NCBI GenBank assembly: GCA_948525355.1
Contig: CAOSOP010000037.1
Coordinates: 1-9,210 of the forward strand
Source of the DNA: an uncultured Bacilli bacterium
Lineage (GTDB): Bacteria > Bacillota_I > Bacilli_A > RFN20 > CAG-288
Reading direction: 5' to 3'
DNA: 9,210 nt
The notes under the pieces are model-generated. The model ran no database searches and was not told the origin of the DNA. It worked only from the letters and a program-made list of their open reading frames with translations. Position numbers and translations under genes: made by a program. Positions 1 to 6,193 of the stretch are shown piece after piece. Positions within the stretch are counted from its first letter, which is position 1. Every line of letters starts with the position of its first letter.

Positions 1-5
1 CAAGA

Positions 6-32
6 TCTAAATAGTTATATGTAACTATTAGA
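6..32. other. Imperfect hairpin at the window's left end
   Basis: An 8-bp perfect stem (10-17 pairing with 22-29, four-base loop TATG) is extended by three more pairs after one bulged A at position 9. No T-run follows on either strand, so it is not a convincing intrinsic terminator. It may be an operator-like palindrome or a chance AT-rich fold. The rest of the first 129 bases holds only the promoter described separately. Confidence 0.3.
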
Positions 33-68
33 AATTGCCAAAACATACAAACTCATTCTCTTTAAAAC

Positions 69-97
69 TTGTTAAATATGAAATTTTATGTTATAAA
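69..97 (+). promoter_or_regulatory. Sigma-70 type promoter for the AAA/HNH/methyltransferase operon
   Basis: The -35 box TTGTTA (69-74) and -10 box TATAAA (92-97) are separated by exactly 17 bases. The predicted transcript start is near 104, giving a leader of about 26 bases that contains a GAGG Shine-Dalgarno site at 119-122, seven bases before the ATG at 130. No other promoter was seen between here and the methyltransferase, so all three genes are probably transcribed together. Confidence 0.55.
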
Positions 98-129
98 TAT
101 TTTGTAAATTTTATTGATGAGGTTATGAA

Positions 130-522
130 ATGAGATTAACTAAAGTAGAAATGCGAAATTATAGATTACTTGTGGAGTCAGATTTAACTATAGATAAGGA
201 TACAACTCTTATTGTTGGTCGTAATAATACCGCTAAAACGTCATTTCTACTATTTTTGTCGGGTATTTTAAATAATGAAAGTTTAAAATATGATGATTAT
301 CCTTTAAGTAAAAGAAAAGATTTAATAAATAGTTTAATTCAATTTTTAGCCAAAAAAGTTTCTTATGAATTGTTCTGTAAAAATTTAGCTAAGCCATCTA
401 TGAAATTTTATATTGATTATACGGAAGAAGATGAAGAGGATTATTTAAGCGGACTTTCGCCGTTTATAATTGACGTAGACGAAAGTGTTTCGCAAGCAAT
501 AAATTTAACAAAAGTGAATTAA
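130..522 (+). CDS. N-terminal part of an OLD/RecF-like AAA ATPase, probably frameshifted
   Basis: The first 45 residues match the start of the AAA_15/OLD/RecF-like ATPase families. A beta strand with a conserved RNYR motif (residues 9-12) is followed by a P-loop GRNNTAKTS at 30-38. These proteins normally run several hundred residues and carry an ABC-type signature and Walker B near the C-terminus. Neither is present here, so this 130-aa product could not be a complete ATPase. The P-loop has alanine (residue 35) where the last glycine of GxxxxGK is normally found, which may weaken nucleotide binding. A GAGG site seven bases upstream supports this start. The frame ends at TAA 520-522 just after an AAAA run (510-513). 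Stepping back one base there continues smoothly into the next frame, so this and the HNH entry are probably one gene broken by a 1-base deletion. The alternatives are a sequencing error or translational slippage. Confidence 0.7.
   Translation: MRLTKVEMRNYRLLVESDLTIDKDTTLIVGRNNTAKTSFLLFLSGILNNESLKYDDYPLSKRKDLINSLIQFLAKKVSYELFCKNLAKPSMKFYIDYTEEDEEDYLSGLSPFIIDVDESVSQAINLTKVN
510..513 (+). other. Probable -1 frameshift point joining the ATPase and HNH frames
   Basis: The upstream frame reads ACA AAA GTG AAT TAA here. Re-reading one A gives ACA AAA AGT GAA TTA, which enters the downstream frame, open from 474 to 1280. The downstream frame has no Shine-Dalgarno site and no ATG before 966, so independent translation looks unlikely. 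A joined product would have about 383 residues. The site lacks a good X-XXY-YYZ slippery heptamer, since the ACA codon re-pairs poorly with AAC. A lost A in the run is therefore more likely than programmed frameshifting. Confidence 0.5.
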
Positions 523-527
523 CTATC

Positions 528-1280
528 TTGTTGGCGTACTATTTTTTTGATAGTAAGAAAAATGATAATAATCTGTTTGCTAGTTTCGTTGAAAAATTTA
601 ATTATTACTTTAAATGTAATATAAATAATCAAGTGATTAATTATCAATTATCTTTATTTAAAAGTGTCGATACCTCTTTTAATGCAATAAATAATAACTT
701 GAAAGACAAGGAAATATTTGAATTGTGGGATTATTATATTTCTCAAGATAGATTGAATTTGCTTCGGGCTAAATATAAGAACTTTAAAGCATTAAATTAT
801 TATTCATCTGAAAGTGTTTTGGAGATAAACGATAATCAAGCTATAAAAGAATTGAATTCTTTTATAGAAAGGGGTAACTTTACATTTATTGAAGACACGC
901 CGAAAACTTTATATTCAAAAAAAACATTTATTTCCGAGAAATACAAGCGTGACATTCAAGTATCAATGAATGCTTTAGTATTGGCTAATTATGAATGCGA
1001 GTATTCTTCATCACACAAAACATTCGTAAGGAAGAACAGCAACCATCCATATACAGAATGTCATCATCTAATTCCATTAGAATTTCAAGGACAGTTTGAA
1101 TATAATTTAGATGTTGAAGCAAATGTGGTATCATTATGTAGTAATTGCCATAATCATCTTCATTATGGAAAAAATCCAGAAGAGATATTAATTAAGCTAT
1201 TTACGAAAGAAAGGAAAGAAAGATTACTGAATTGTTGTTTAGAAATAACATTAGACGAACTAATAAGAATGTATAAGTAG
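528..1280 (+). CDS. HNH endonuclease (C-terminal domain), out of frame with the upstream ATPase part
   Basis: The last ~105 residues form an HNH nuclease domain of the McrA-like/type II restriction class. ECHHLIP (177-183) carries the catalytic histidine pair, an asparagine lies at 199, and CSNCHNHLH (204-212) supplies a CxxC pair and further histidines for the metal site. A further cysteine at 157 may complete the zinc knuckle. Domains of this type commonly sit beside cytosine methyltransferases as the restriction subunit, and the methyltransferase starts 12 bases downstream. Residues 1-120 are AT-rich helical sequence that I do not recognise; they may be the continuation of the ATPase fragment. 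The start given is TTG at 528 without a Shine-Dalgarno site. It marks only the open frame, and true translation probably arrives from 130 through a -1 shift. The HNH motif itself looks intact. Whether it is expressed is uncertain. Confidence 0.75.
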   Translation: MLAYYFFDSKKNDNNLFASFVEKFNYYFKCNINNQVINYQLSLFKSVDTSFNAINNNLKDKEIFELWDYYISQDRLNLLRAKYKNFKALNYYSSESVLEINDNQAIKELNSFIERGNFTFIEDTPKTLYSKKTFISEKYKRDIQVSMNALVLANYECEYSSSHKTFVRKNSNHPYTECHHLIPLEFQGQFEYNLDVEANVVSLCSNCHNHLHYGKNPEEILIKLFTKERKERLLNCCLEITLDELIRMYK

Positions 1281-1292
1281 AAAGGATTCGCT

Positions 1293-2537
1293 ATGGATAA
1301 GACTGTTGTTGAACTATTTGCTGGTGTAGGTGGATTTAGAGTTGGCTTAAACAATATTAAGACAATTAATACTGCTGGTGTTGCTATTGAAGATGGCGAT
1401 TTCAATTTTATATGGGCAAATCAATGGGAACCTTCTACTAAAGGTCAGCCGGCATTCGAATGTTATAAAAAAAGGTTTAATTGTAATGAAAACGAATTAT
1501 CAAATGAAGATATTACAGAAGTAGAAAAAGAAAAAATTCCCAATCATACATTACTTTGCGGAGGGTTTCCATGCCAAGACTATTCGGTTGCAAGGTCCTT
1601 AAAAAATGAAAAGGGAATTGAAGGAAAAAAAGGCGTTCTATGGTGGCAGATTAATGACATTTTGAAAGTAAAAAAACCAGCTTTTGTTTTATTAGAAAAT
1701 GTTGACAGATTAATTAAATCACCTTCAAAACAAAGAGGGCAGGCATTTGGCATAATGCTAAGATGTTTTTATGATCAGGGCTATTCTGTTGAATGGAGAG
1801 TTATAAATGCAGCGCATTATGGACACCCTCAACGTAGAAGAAGAGTTTTTATATTTGCATTTAGAAATAACACAAAATATTTTGAAAAGATTGCGAAATT
1901 AAAGTGTGAGGAAATAATATGCTCTAAAGGTGTTTTTGCAAAACATTTCCCTGTAGAGCTTTGTTCAAATAAATTAAAAACAGTTAGAATTAAAGAATAT
2001 AACGATTTAGTTGATGTTTCAGAAAACTTTAAAGAAAGATTTGAAAATTGTGGGTTAATGATAAAAGGTATTGCTTATACTGCTAAATCAGTTCCGATAG
2101 AATCTGAAAGTTTACCATTAAAAAATATTATTGAAGAAAATGTTTCGGATGAGTATTTTTTAGATGATAAAAAAGTAAAAAAATTTGAGTATTTAAGAGG
2201 AGCTAAAAAAGTGTTGAGAACTAGAAAAAGCGATGGTGGAAAATATTATTATTCTGAAGGTGCAATGTCAAAATATGATTCACTTGAATTGCCAGGGCGA
2301 ACTATGCTAACAAGTGAAGGCACTGTAAATAGAAGCACGCATATAATAGAAGATTTCAAGGAAAAAAAAGTAAGGTTTTTAACTCCGGTCGAATGTGAAA
2401 GATTAAACCAGTTTCCAGATAATTGGACAGATACAATGGATAAAAGAAAAAGATATTTTATGATGGGGAATGCTTTAGTATGCGGTGTAATAGCAAAGCT
2501 TGGTGCTGAGATATCATCAATAATTGATGATGAGTAA
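1293..2537 (+). CDS. DNA (cytosine-5-)-methyltransferase, type II R-M
   Basis: This enzyme transfers a methyl group from S-adenosylmethionine to C5 of cytosine at a specific DNA site, normally protecting host DNA from a partner nuclease. The family motifs appear in order: motif I ELFAGVGGF (7-15) for SAM binding, motif IV GGFPCQDYS (90-98) with catalytic Cys94, motif VI LLENV (133-137), motif VIII QRRRRVFIF (180-188), motif IX around RTMLTSEG, and motif X GNALVCGVI near the C-terminus. At 414 aa it is full length. The region from about 190 to 330 should be the target-recognition domain, and its specificity cannot be read from sequence. An AAAGGA site (1281-1286) lies six bases before the ATG, and the gene starts 12 bases after the HNH stop. 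All catalytic motifs are intact, so it may be active even if the nuclease is dead. A 41-codon frame overlaps its end. Confidence 0.95.
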   Translation: MDKTVVELFAGVGGFRVGLNNIKTINTAGVAIEDGDFNFIWANQWEPSTKGQPAFECYKKRFNCNENELSNEDITEVEKEKIPNHTLLCGGFPCQDYSVARSLKNEKGIEGKKGVLWWQINDILKVKKPAFVLLENVDRLIKSPSKQRGQAFGIMLRCFYDQGYSVEWRVINAAHYGHPQRRRRVFIFAFRNNTKYFEKIAKLKCEEIICSKGVFAKHFPVELCSNKLKTVRIKEYNDLVDVSENFKERFENCGLMIKGIAYTAKSVPIESESLPLKNIIEENVSDEYFLDDKKVKKFEYLRGAKKVLRTRKSDGGKYYYSEGAMSKYDSLELPGRTMLTSEGTVNRSTHIIEDFKEKKVRFLTPVECERLNQFPDNWTDTMDKRKRYFMMGNALVCGVIAKLGAEISSIIDDE

Positions 2538-2655
2538 ATATAAAAAGAAAGTAAGATTAAATAGCTTTTTACATGGAATTCAAGACATAATGGTTCAAAG
2601 TATCAGTCTAAAAAAAATTAAATTGTATTTCAGCACTGACATAAACAACTATTAA
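2530..2655 (+). pseudogene. 41-codon frame overlapping the methyltransferase stop, possible gene remnant
   Basis: An ATG at 2530 overlaps the methyltransferase stop (TAA 2535-2537) by eight bases, a typical arrangement for translationally coupled operon genes. The product begins MSKYKKKVRLNSFLHGIQDI and is lysine-rich. From about codon 30 it loses protein-like character and stops at TAA 2653-2655. I do not recognise a family. It may be the N-terminal stub of a third R-M gene, such as a restriction subunit, whose remainder was deleted when the downstream ATPase unit arrived. It could also be a genuine tiny protein, or chance. Confidence 0.35.
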
Positions 2656-2715
2656 TTATCAATAGAGTATTCTATTATATAAAAAGTAAAATATAATTAA
2701 ACCGTGTAGTGCTAT

Positions 2716-2749
2716 TGCACAAAAATGTTGATTGCCTTTATTTTGTGCA
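2716..2749. promoter_or_regulatory. Perfect 9-bp inverted repeat enclosing the -35 box, candidate operator
   Basis: TGCACAAAA at 2716-2724 is repeated exactly in inverted orientation as TTTTGTGCA at 2741-2749, with a 16-base centre. The -35 box (2728-2733) lies between the arms and the right arm ends one base before the -10 box (2751-2756). The predicted transcript start is downstream of both arms, so this is not an mRNA hairpin from this promoter. The geometry fits a dimeric repressor site controlling the downstream ATPase gene. No regulator gene is visible in the window, so the ATPase itself, its small neighbour or a distant protein could bind. Confidence 0.5.
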
Positions 2750-2756
2750 GTATAAT
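2728..2756 (+). promoter_or_regulatory. Strong sigma-70 type promoter for the DUF4143 ATPase gene
   Basis: TTGATT (2728-2733) and a consensus TATAAT (2751-2756) are separated by 17 bases. The transcript start is expected near 2763, almost coincident with the GAGG Shine-Dalgarno site (2763-2766), so the 5' leader would be only about 14 bases. Together with the inverted repeat around it, this indicates the ATPase unit carries its own regulated promoter, independent of the methyltransferase operon. Confidence 0.6.
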
Positions 2757-2776
2757 ATATGTGAGGTATACAATAT

Positions 2777-3958
2777 ATGATTAAAAGAGAGCATTATATC
2801 AGTCAAGTGCGTCCATTCTACAATTCTGATTTAATAAAAATAATTACTGGTATTCGTAGATGTGGTAAATCAGTTATTATGGAACAAATAATAAATGAAA
2901 TTAAAGAGATTACAGATAATATAATTTATTTAAACTTTGAGGATAAAAGAATAACTGCAAATATTACTAATGCTGATGAACTTATTTCTTATGTAGAAAA
3001 GAATCAAAAAGAAGGAAAGTGTTATTTATTTTTTGATGAAATTCAAATGTTAGATGGATGGCAAGATGCATGCAAGACATTGAGATTATATAATAACTCT
3101 TTATTTATTACTGGATCAAATTCCAAGCTATTATCTAGTGAGTTTACTAAAGAACTTTCAGGACGTTTTGTTGCTTTCCAAATTAGACCTTTTGTTTTTA
3201 AAGAAATAGTAGAGTATTGTAATGAGTTAGAAATTGATATATCTATAAGTGATTATTTAGTATGGGGAGGATTTCCGAAAAGATTTGAGTTTGAATTAAA
3301 GGATGCACAAATTAGATATTTAAATGATTTAGATGATACTATTGTTATTAATGATTTAATTAGAAGGTATAAAATACGTAAAGAAAGCTTATTTAAGAAC
3401 TTAGTCAATTATATATTACGTAGCAATAGTCGCATTTTTTCTGCAACCTCTATTCGTGATTACATTGCACAAAATAATATTGGATGTTCCGTTAATACAA
3501 TAATTAAATATCTGGGATATTTAGAAGAGGCATATATTATCGAAAAAATAAAGCAATATTCGACAAAAACTAAAAAAGAACTTTCTTTTTATTCTAAGAT
3601 ATACAATTCTGATGTTTCTTTTAATTCTATACGATGTATAAATAATAGGTTTGATTTAACTCATAATTTAGAGAACATAGTTTATAATGAATTAATTTAT
3701 ATGGGATATGAACTATTTGTATATAACAATAATGGAAAAGAAATAGATTTTTTAGCAGCTAAGAATAATAAACAGTATTATATCCAAGTGGCATATAGCA
3801 TTGCTGAAGATAAAGCATACCAACGAGAGTTTAATGCATATAAAAACATAGATAATTTGTCACAAAAGATTATTATCACTAATGATGATATTGATTATTC
3901 AACTAGTGTTATTAGACATATTAAACTTAAAGACTTTTTAATGATGAATGAACTATAA
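2777..3958 (+). CDS. DUF4143-family AAA ATPase (AAA_14 plus DUF4143)
   Basis: A cytoplasmic P-loop ATPase of the AAA_14/DUF4143 type, common in anaerobic bacteria and archaea but without a settled function. The Walker A motif GIRRCGKS is at 25-32, the Walker B motif YLFFDEIQ at 83-90 with D87/E88, and a sensor-1 like ITGSN at 111-115 followed by LSGRF, the usual family signature. The C-terminal DUF4143 part holds EIDFLA (322-327) and YIQVAY (335-340), resembling a PD-(D/E)xK nuclease core with glutamine where the acidic residue of ExK would be, as is frequent in this family. At 393 aa it is full length. It has its own promoter and a GAGG site ten bases before the ATG. Families of this kind are often multi-copy and mobile in genomes, which fits its position next to a damaged R-M locus. 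A role in defence or regulation is inference only. Confidence 0.88.
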   Translation: MIKREHYISQVRPFYNSDLIKIITGIRRCGKSVIMEQIINEIKEITDNIIYLNFEDKRITANITNADELISYVEKNQKEGKCYLFFDEIQMLDGWQDACKTLRLYNNSLFITGSNSKLLSSEFTKELSGRFVAFQIRPFVFKEIVEYCNELEIDISISDYLVWGGFPKRFEFELKDAQIRYLNDLDDTIVINDLIRRYKIRKESLFKNLVNYILRSNSRIFSATSIRDYIAQNNIGCSVNTIIKYLGYLEEAYIIEKIKQYSTKTKKELSFYSKIYNSDVSFNSIRCINNRFDLTHNLENIVYNELIYMGYELFVYNNNGKEIDFLAAKNNKQYYIQVAYSIAEDKAYQREFNAYKNIDNLSQKIIITNDDIDYSTSVIRHIKLKDFLMMNEL

Positions 3959-3976
3959 AGCATTTGGTTTTTTAGT

Positions 3977-4180
3977 ATGAGTAAATACGATAAATTATGG
4001 CAATACTTAAAAGAAGAAAATAAGACTGAATATGTGTTACCTTTTGAAAAAGTTAAAGAAATTTTAGGATTTGATATAGATCATTCTTTTTTAACTTATA
4101 AAAAAGAAGCTAAAGAATATGGGTATGAAGTATTTAAAATATTATTAAAAGAAAAATGTGTTTTCATTAAAAAAAAATAA
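3977..4180 (+). CDS. Small 67-aa protein, resembling DUF7662-like short proteins
   Basis: A 67-residue basic protein beginning MSKYDKLWQYL, with a conserved-looking core LPFEKVKEILGF (about 21-32) and DHSFLTYKKEA (about 35-45). The pattern YDxLxxYL, then an acidic helix, then an FxxVxxILGF helix is reminiscent of the DUF7662-like family of short proteins of unknown function. This assignment is from memory of the pattern and is moderate at best. It starts 18 bases after the ATPase stop, so it is probably co-transcribed with it, although no clear Shine-Dalgarno site precedes the ATG. A small basic partner after an ATPase with an operator-like promoter could be a DNA-binding or regulatory subunit, but nothing in the sequence proves this. 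No signal peptide or membrane segment is visible. Confidence 0.7.
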   Translation: MSKYDKLWQYLKEENKTEYVLPFEKVKEILGFDIDHSFLTYKKEAKEYGYEVFKILLKEKCVFIKKK

Positions 4181-4389
4181 TTATTTTTTATATATACTTT
4201 ATTAAAAACAGTTTTAGTAAGGAGCTTAAAGATAAATAAAACATCACAATTTGTTGATAGTTATTGATGTTGTAAAATGTAAATAATGGCTTAAATCATG
4301 GTATTTTGCTAATGAAACAACTTCATATAGTAATTTAAAGTTGTCTCTAAATTATCGAGTTAACTATACATTAATAAAGATAAATAAAC
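4181..4389. other. Intergenic stretch without a recognisable gene
   Basis: These ~210 AT-rich bases contain no credible coding frame; the longest ATG-led frames are only a few codons. The 3' end of the upstream gene and this stretch form an A/T-only palindrome (4172-4189) that is too weak to call a terminator. A 7-bp inverted repeat (AACATCA at 4240-4246 with TGATGTT at 4265-4271) encloses 18 bases. An AAGGAG at about 4219-4224 has no start codon at a suitable distance and may be a relic. It separates the ATPase unit from the envelope operon. Confidence 0.5.
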
Positions 4390-4418
4390 TTGTATTAACT
4401 GATAAAAAAATATATAAT
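4390..4418 (+). promoter_or_regulatory. Promoter giving a probably leaderless GtrA-family mRNA
   Basis: TTGTAT (4390-4395) and TATAAT (4413-4418) are separated by 17 bases. The ATG of the membrane protein gene begins at 4426, seven bases after the -10 box, so the predicted transcript start is the ATG or the base before it. No Shine-Dalgarno sequence exists between the -10 box and the ATG. The same geometry recurs at the other end of the window (9117-9145). Confidence 0.55.
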
Positions 4419-4425
4419 TCGAAAC

Positions 4426-5289
4426 ATGGAAAGTAGTCTAAGCAAAATACATAGTACTAAATATAAATTAATATTAGCCGCAGTATGTCTTGTGCTATCT
4501 GCATTTAGTTTAGTGTTTTCTTTAACTATTATGGATGTTAATATAGTTGAAATTTTTGGCTTTTCTTTTGATTTATTTGAATTAATATCATGTGTTCTAT
4601 CTTTTATAGTTAATGTGCTTATATTAAATATACTGTTTTATATGATGCATAGTATATCTGCAAAACTGAAGAATACATTATGGTTTATAGGACTTCTTAT
4701 TTGCGGATTACTTGCTGAGTTTGTCTTGTTTATTCTTTTTAAAGGTTTGTTTTCAAGGGTGCTCGGTAGTCATGCTTCTATATTAATTTCTTTATTCTTT
4801 ACAACATTATTTGTTGATTCTTATATTATATTGGTTTTGTATTTGTGTTTTGCTGGTGGATTAGAAAGTGAATCGAGATTTTGGGAAGTCTTTAGATTTG
4901 CAATCGTTGGTGCTATAGCAGCATTATTTGATTTTACTGTGTGCTATTCTATAAGATATTTATTGCTTTTAACTTCTCTTAATCAATCTTTTATAAGTGC
5001 AATATCTGTTTTTTGTGGATTTGTTGTTGGTGTTATTATTAATTATCTATGTTCTGTTTCTATTGTATTTAAAACTGGTGATAATAAGTTTTCTAAGACT
5101 AAAAGAGGAATTATCTTATTTGTTGCATTAAGTGCAGTTGGATTAGGAATTGGTATTGGATTAGAAATATTATTTGTCGATGTCTTAGGACTTATGGAAA
5201 TTATTTCTTTCCTCATACGTACAATAGTAGTGTTGATATGGAATTATGTGTCTAGAAAGGTATTTATATTTAAAAATGAAAGTAATTGA
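4426..5289 (+). CDS. GtrA-family multi-pass membrane protein with extra N-terminal half
   Basis: The C-terminal half (about residues 154-282) is a GtrA/DPMS-like domain with four membrane segments (roughly 157-180, 187-211, 226-252, 257-275). It has the typical RFxIVGxxxxxxDF opening (157-170), a central NYL and a closing NYVSRKVFIFK. GtrA-like proteins are small membrane proteins involved in moving polyprenyl-linked sugars or in modifying cell-surface polysaccharides. Most are ~120-150 aa. Here about 145 extra residues precede the domain and contain four more predicted membrane segments (about 13-35, 49-74, 84-106, 118-143), so the protein probably spans the membrane eight times. The N-terminal half is not recognised and could be a diverged duplicate. 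The ATG appears leaderless. The gene ends in TGA and overlaps the dipeptidase gene by 14 bases, suggesting coupled translation and a shared role in the cell envelope. The sugar or lipid substrate cannot be inferred. Confidence 0.82.
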   Translation: MESSLSKIHSTKYKLILAAVCLVLSAFSLVFSLTIMDVNIVEIFGFSFDLFELISCVLSFIVNVLILNILFYMMHSISAKLKNTLWFIGLLICGLLAEFVLFILFKGLFSRVLGSHASILISLFFTTLFVDSYIILVLYLCFAGGLESESRFWEVFRFAIVGAIAALFDFTVCYSIRYLLLLTSLNQSFISAISVFCGFVVGVIINYLCSVSIVFKTGDNKFSKTKRGIILFVALSAVGLGIGIGLEILFVDVLGLMEIISFLIRTIVVLIWNYVSRKVFIFKNESN

Positions 5290-6193
5290 TTTGCATACTG
5301 ATACATTAACAAGAAAAGCTCCAGATGAGTTTAATATTAATTCAAATGAATTTATGATCAGTTTTAAGAAAATGAAAGAAGGAAATTATTCTGCCGTAGC
5401 GTTGGCAGTGTTTTTGGATTTGGGATTACACAAGGGTGAAATGTTTTCTTTAACTGATAGATATTTTGATGCTGTTGATAAGTTACTAAGTGAAAGAAAG
5501 AATGATTTTACATTATTTGGATCTAGTGATGACTCTAAAATTCAGATAATTAGAACTATTGAGGAAGGCGAGGCTTTTGAAGGTGATATCGAGAAATTAG
5601 TTCATTTTTATAAAAGAGGATTAAGAATGACTACTTTGACTTGGAATTATCCAAACTCTTTAGCTTTTCCTAATGATGTTAAGAATAATGTTCCTGATTT
5701 AATAAATGGAATAACTGAAAAGGGAAAAGAATTTTTGATGTTTATGAATGACAATAATATTCTTTTGGATGTTTCACATTTAGGTGATAAATGTTTTTAT
5801 GATGCGATTAAGTATTATCATTTGCCTATAGTCGCTTCTCATAGTAATGCAAGAAGTGTTAGAAATGTTGCAAGAAATTTGTCTGATGATATGATAAGAA
5901 TAATTGCTAATTCTGGTGGTGTTATAGGTATTAATCTGTGTGATTATTTCATAAGAGGTGAAAAAGAGGATTATTTATTAAATGTTGTAAGACATATTGA
6001 GCATATTAGAAAAGTTGGCGGTCTCAATGTTTTAGCACTGGGATCTGATTTTGATGGTATTAGTGAACCACCAGTTTTGACTGACTGTTCTAAATGGAAT
6101 ATACTTTTTGATAAACTCAAAGAGTTTGGATGGAAAGAATCTGAGATTGAGCAGTTAGCATATAAAAATGCTTATCGAGTGTTAAAAAATTAG
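5276..6193 (+). CDS. Membrane dipeptidase (peptidase M19 family)
   Basis: A zinc-dependent dipeptidase of the M19/renal dipeptidase family, which cleaves dipeptides (often accepting D-residues) and in bacteria may act on cell-wall peptides. The expected metal ligands are present: H7 and D9 in DLHTDT, a bridging glutamate at E97 in the EEGEAF stretch, H168 in DVSHLG, H189 in ASHSNAR, and D258 in GSDFDG. At 305 aa it is full length for the short bacterial form. No signal peptide is present, so it is probably cytoplasmic. An in-frame ATG exists at 5246, but the family typically starts a few residues before the DxHxDT motif, so ATG 5276 is chosen. Its overlap with the GtrA-like gene implies translational coupling. 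An AGAAAGG at 5254-5260 is rather far (15 bases) to be its own Shine-Dalgarno site. The stop overlaps the stop of the convergent gene by four bases. Confidence 0.92.
   Translation: MKVIDLHTDTLTRKAPDEFNINSNEFMISFKKMKEGNYSAVALAVFLDLGLHKGEMFSLTDRYFDAVDKLLSERKNDFTLFGSSDDSKIQIIRTIEEGEAFEGDIEKLVHFYKRGLRMTTLTWNYPNSLAFPNDVKNNVPDLINGITEKGKEFLMFMNDNNILLDVSHLGDKCFYDAIKYYHLPIVASHSNARSVRNVARNLSDDMIRIIANSGGVIGINLCDYFIRGEKEDYLLNVVRHIEHIRKVGGLNVLALGSDFDGISEPPVLTDCSKWNILFDKLKEFGWKESEIEQLAYKNAYRVLKN

Noticed and set aside
505..525. Programmed -1 ribosomal frameshifting site
   Set aside because: Only the A-site AAA codon can re-pair cleanly; the preceding ACA codon would mispair. No slippery heptamer or obvious downstream structure was found, so a simple 1-base loss is favoured.
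1163..1405. Open frame on the minus strand across the HNH/methyltransferase junction
   Set aside because: It lies antisense to two well-supported genes, is compositionally odd and lacks any recognisable domain or ribosome binding site.
2661..2676. 6-bp hairpin after the methyltransferase locus, as a terminator
   Set aside because: The stem is A/T-rich (AATAGA/TCTATT) and no T-run follows on the plus strand.
4172..4189. Perfect 18-base A/T palindrome at the end of the 67-aa gene, as a terminator
   Set aside because: It contains no G or C and has no loop, so it cannot form a stable terminator stem; it is probably a product of AT-rich composition.
4240..4271. 7-bp inverted repeat in the intergenic stretch as an operator
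   Set aside because: The arms are short, AT-rich and 18 bases apart, and lie far from the only promoter found; it is likely chance.
5246..5275. Upstream in-frame ATG for the dipeptidase
   Set aside because: It adds ten residues ahead of the canonical start of the family, has no good Shine-Dalgarno site and increases the overlap with the GtrA-like gene.
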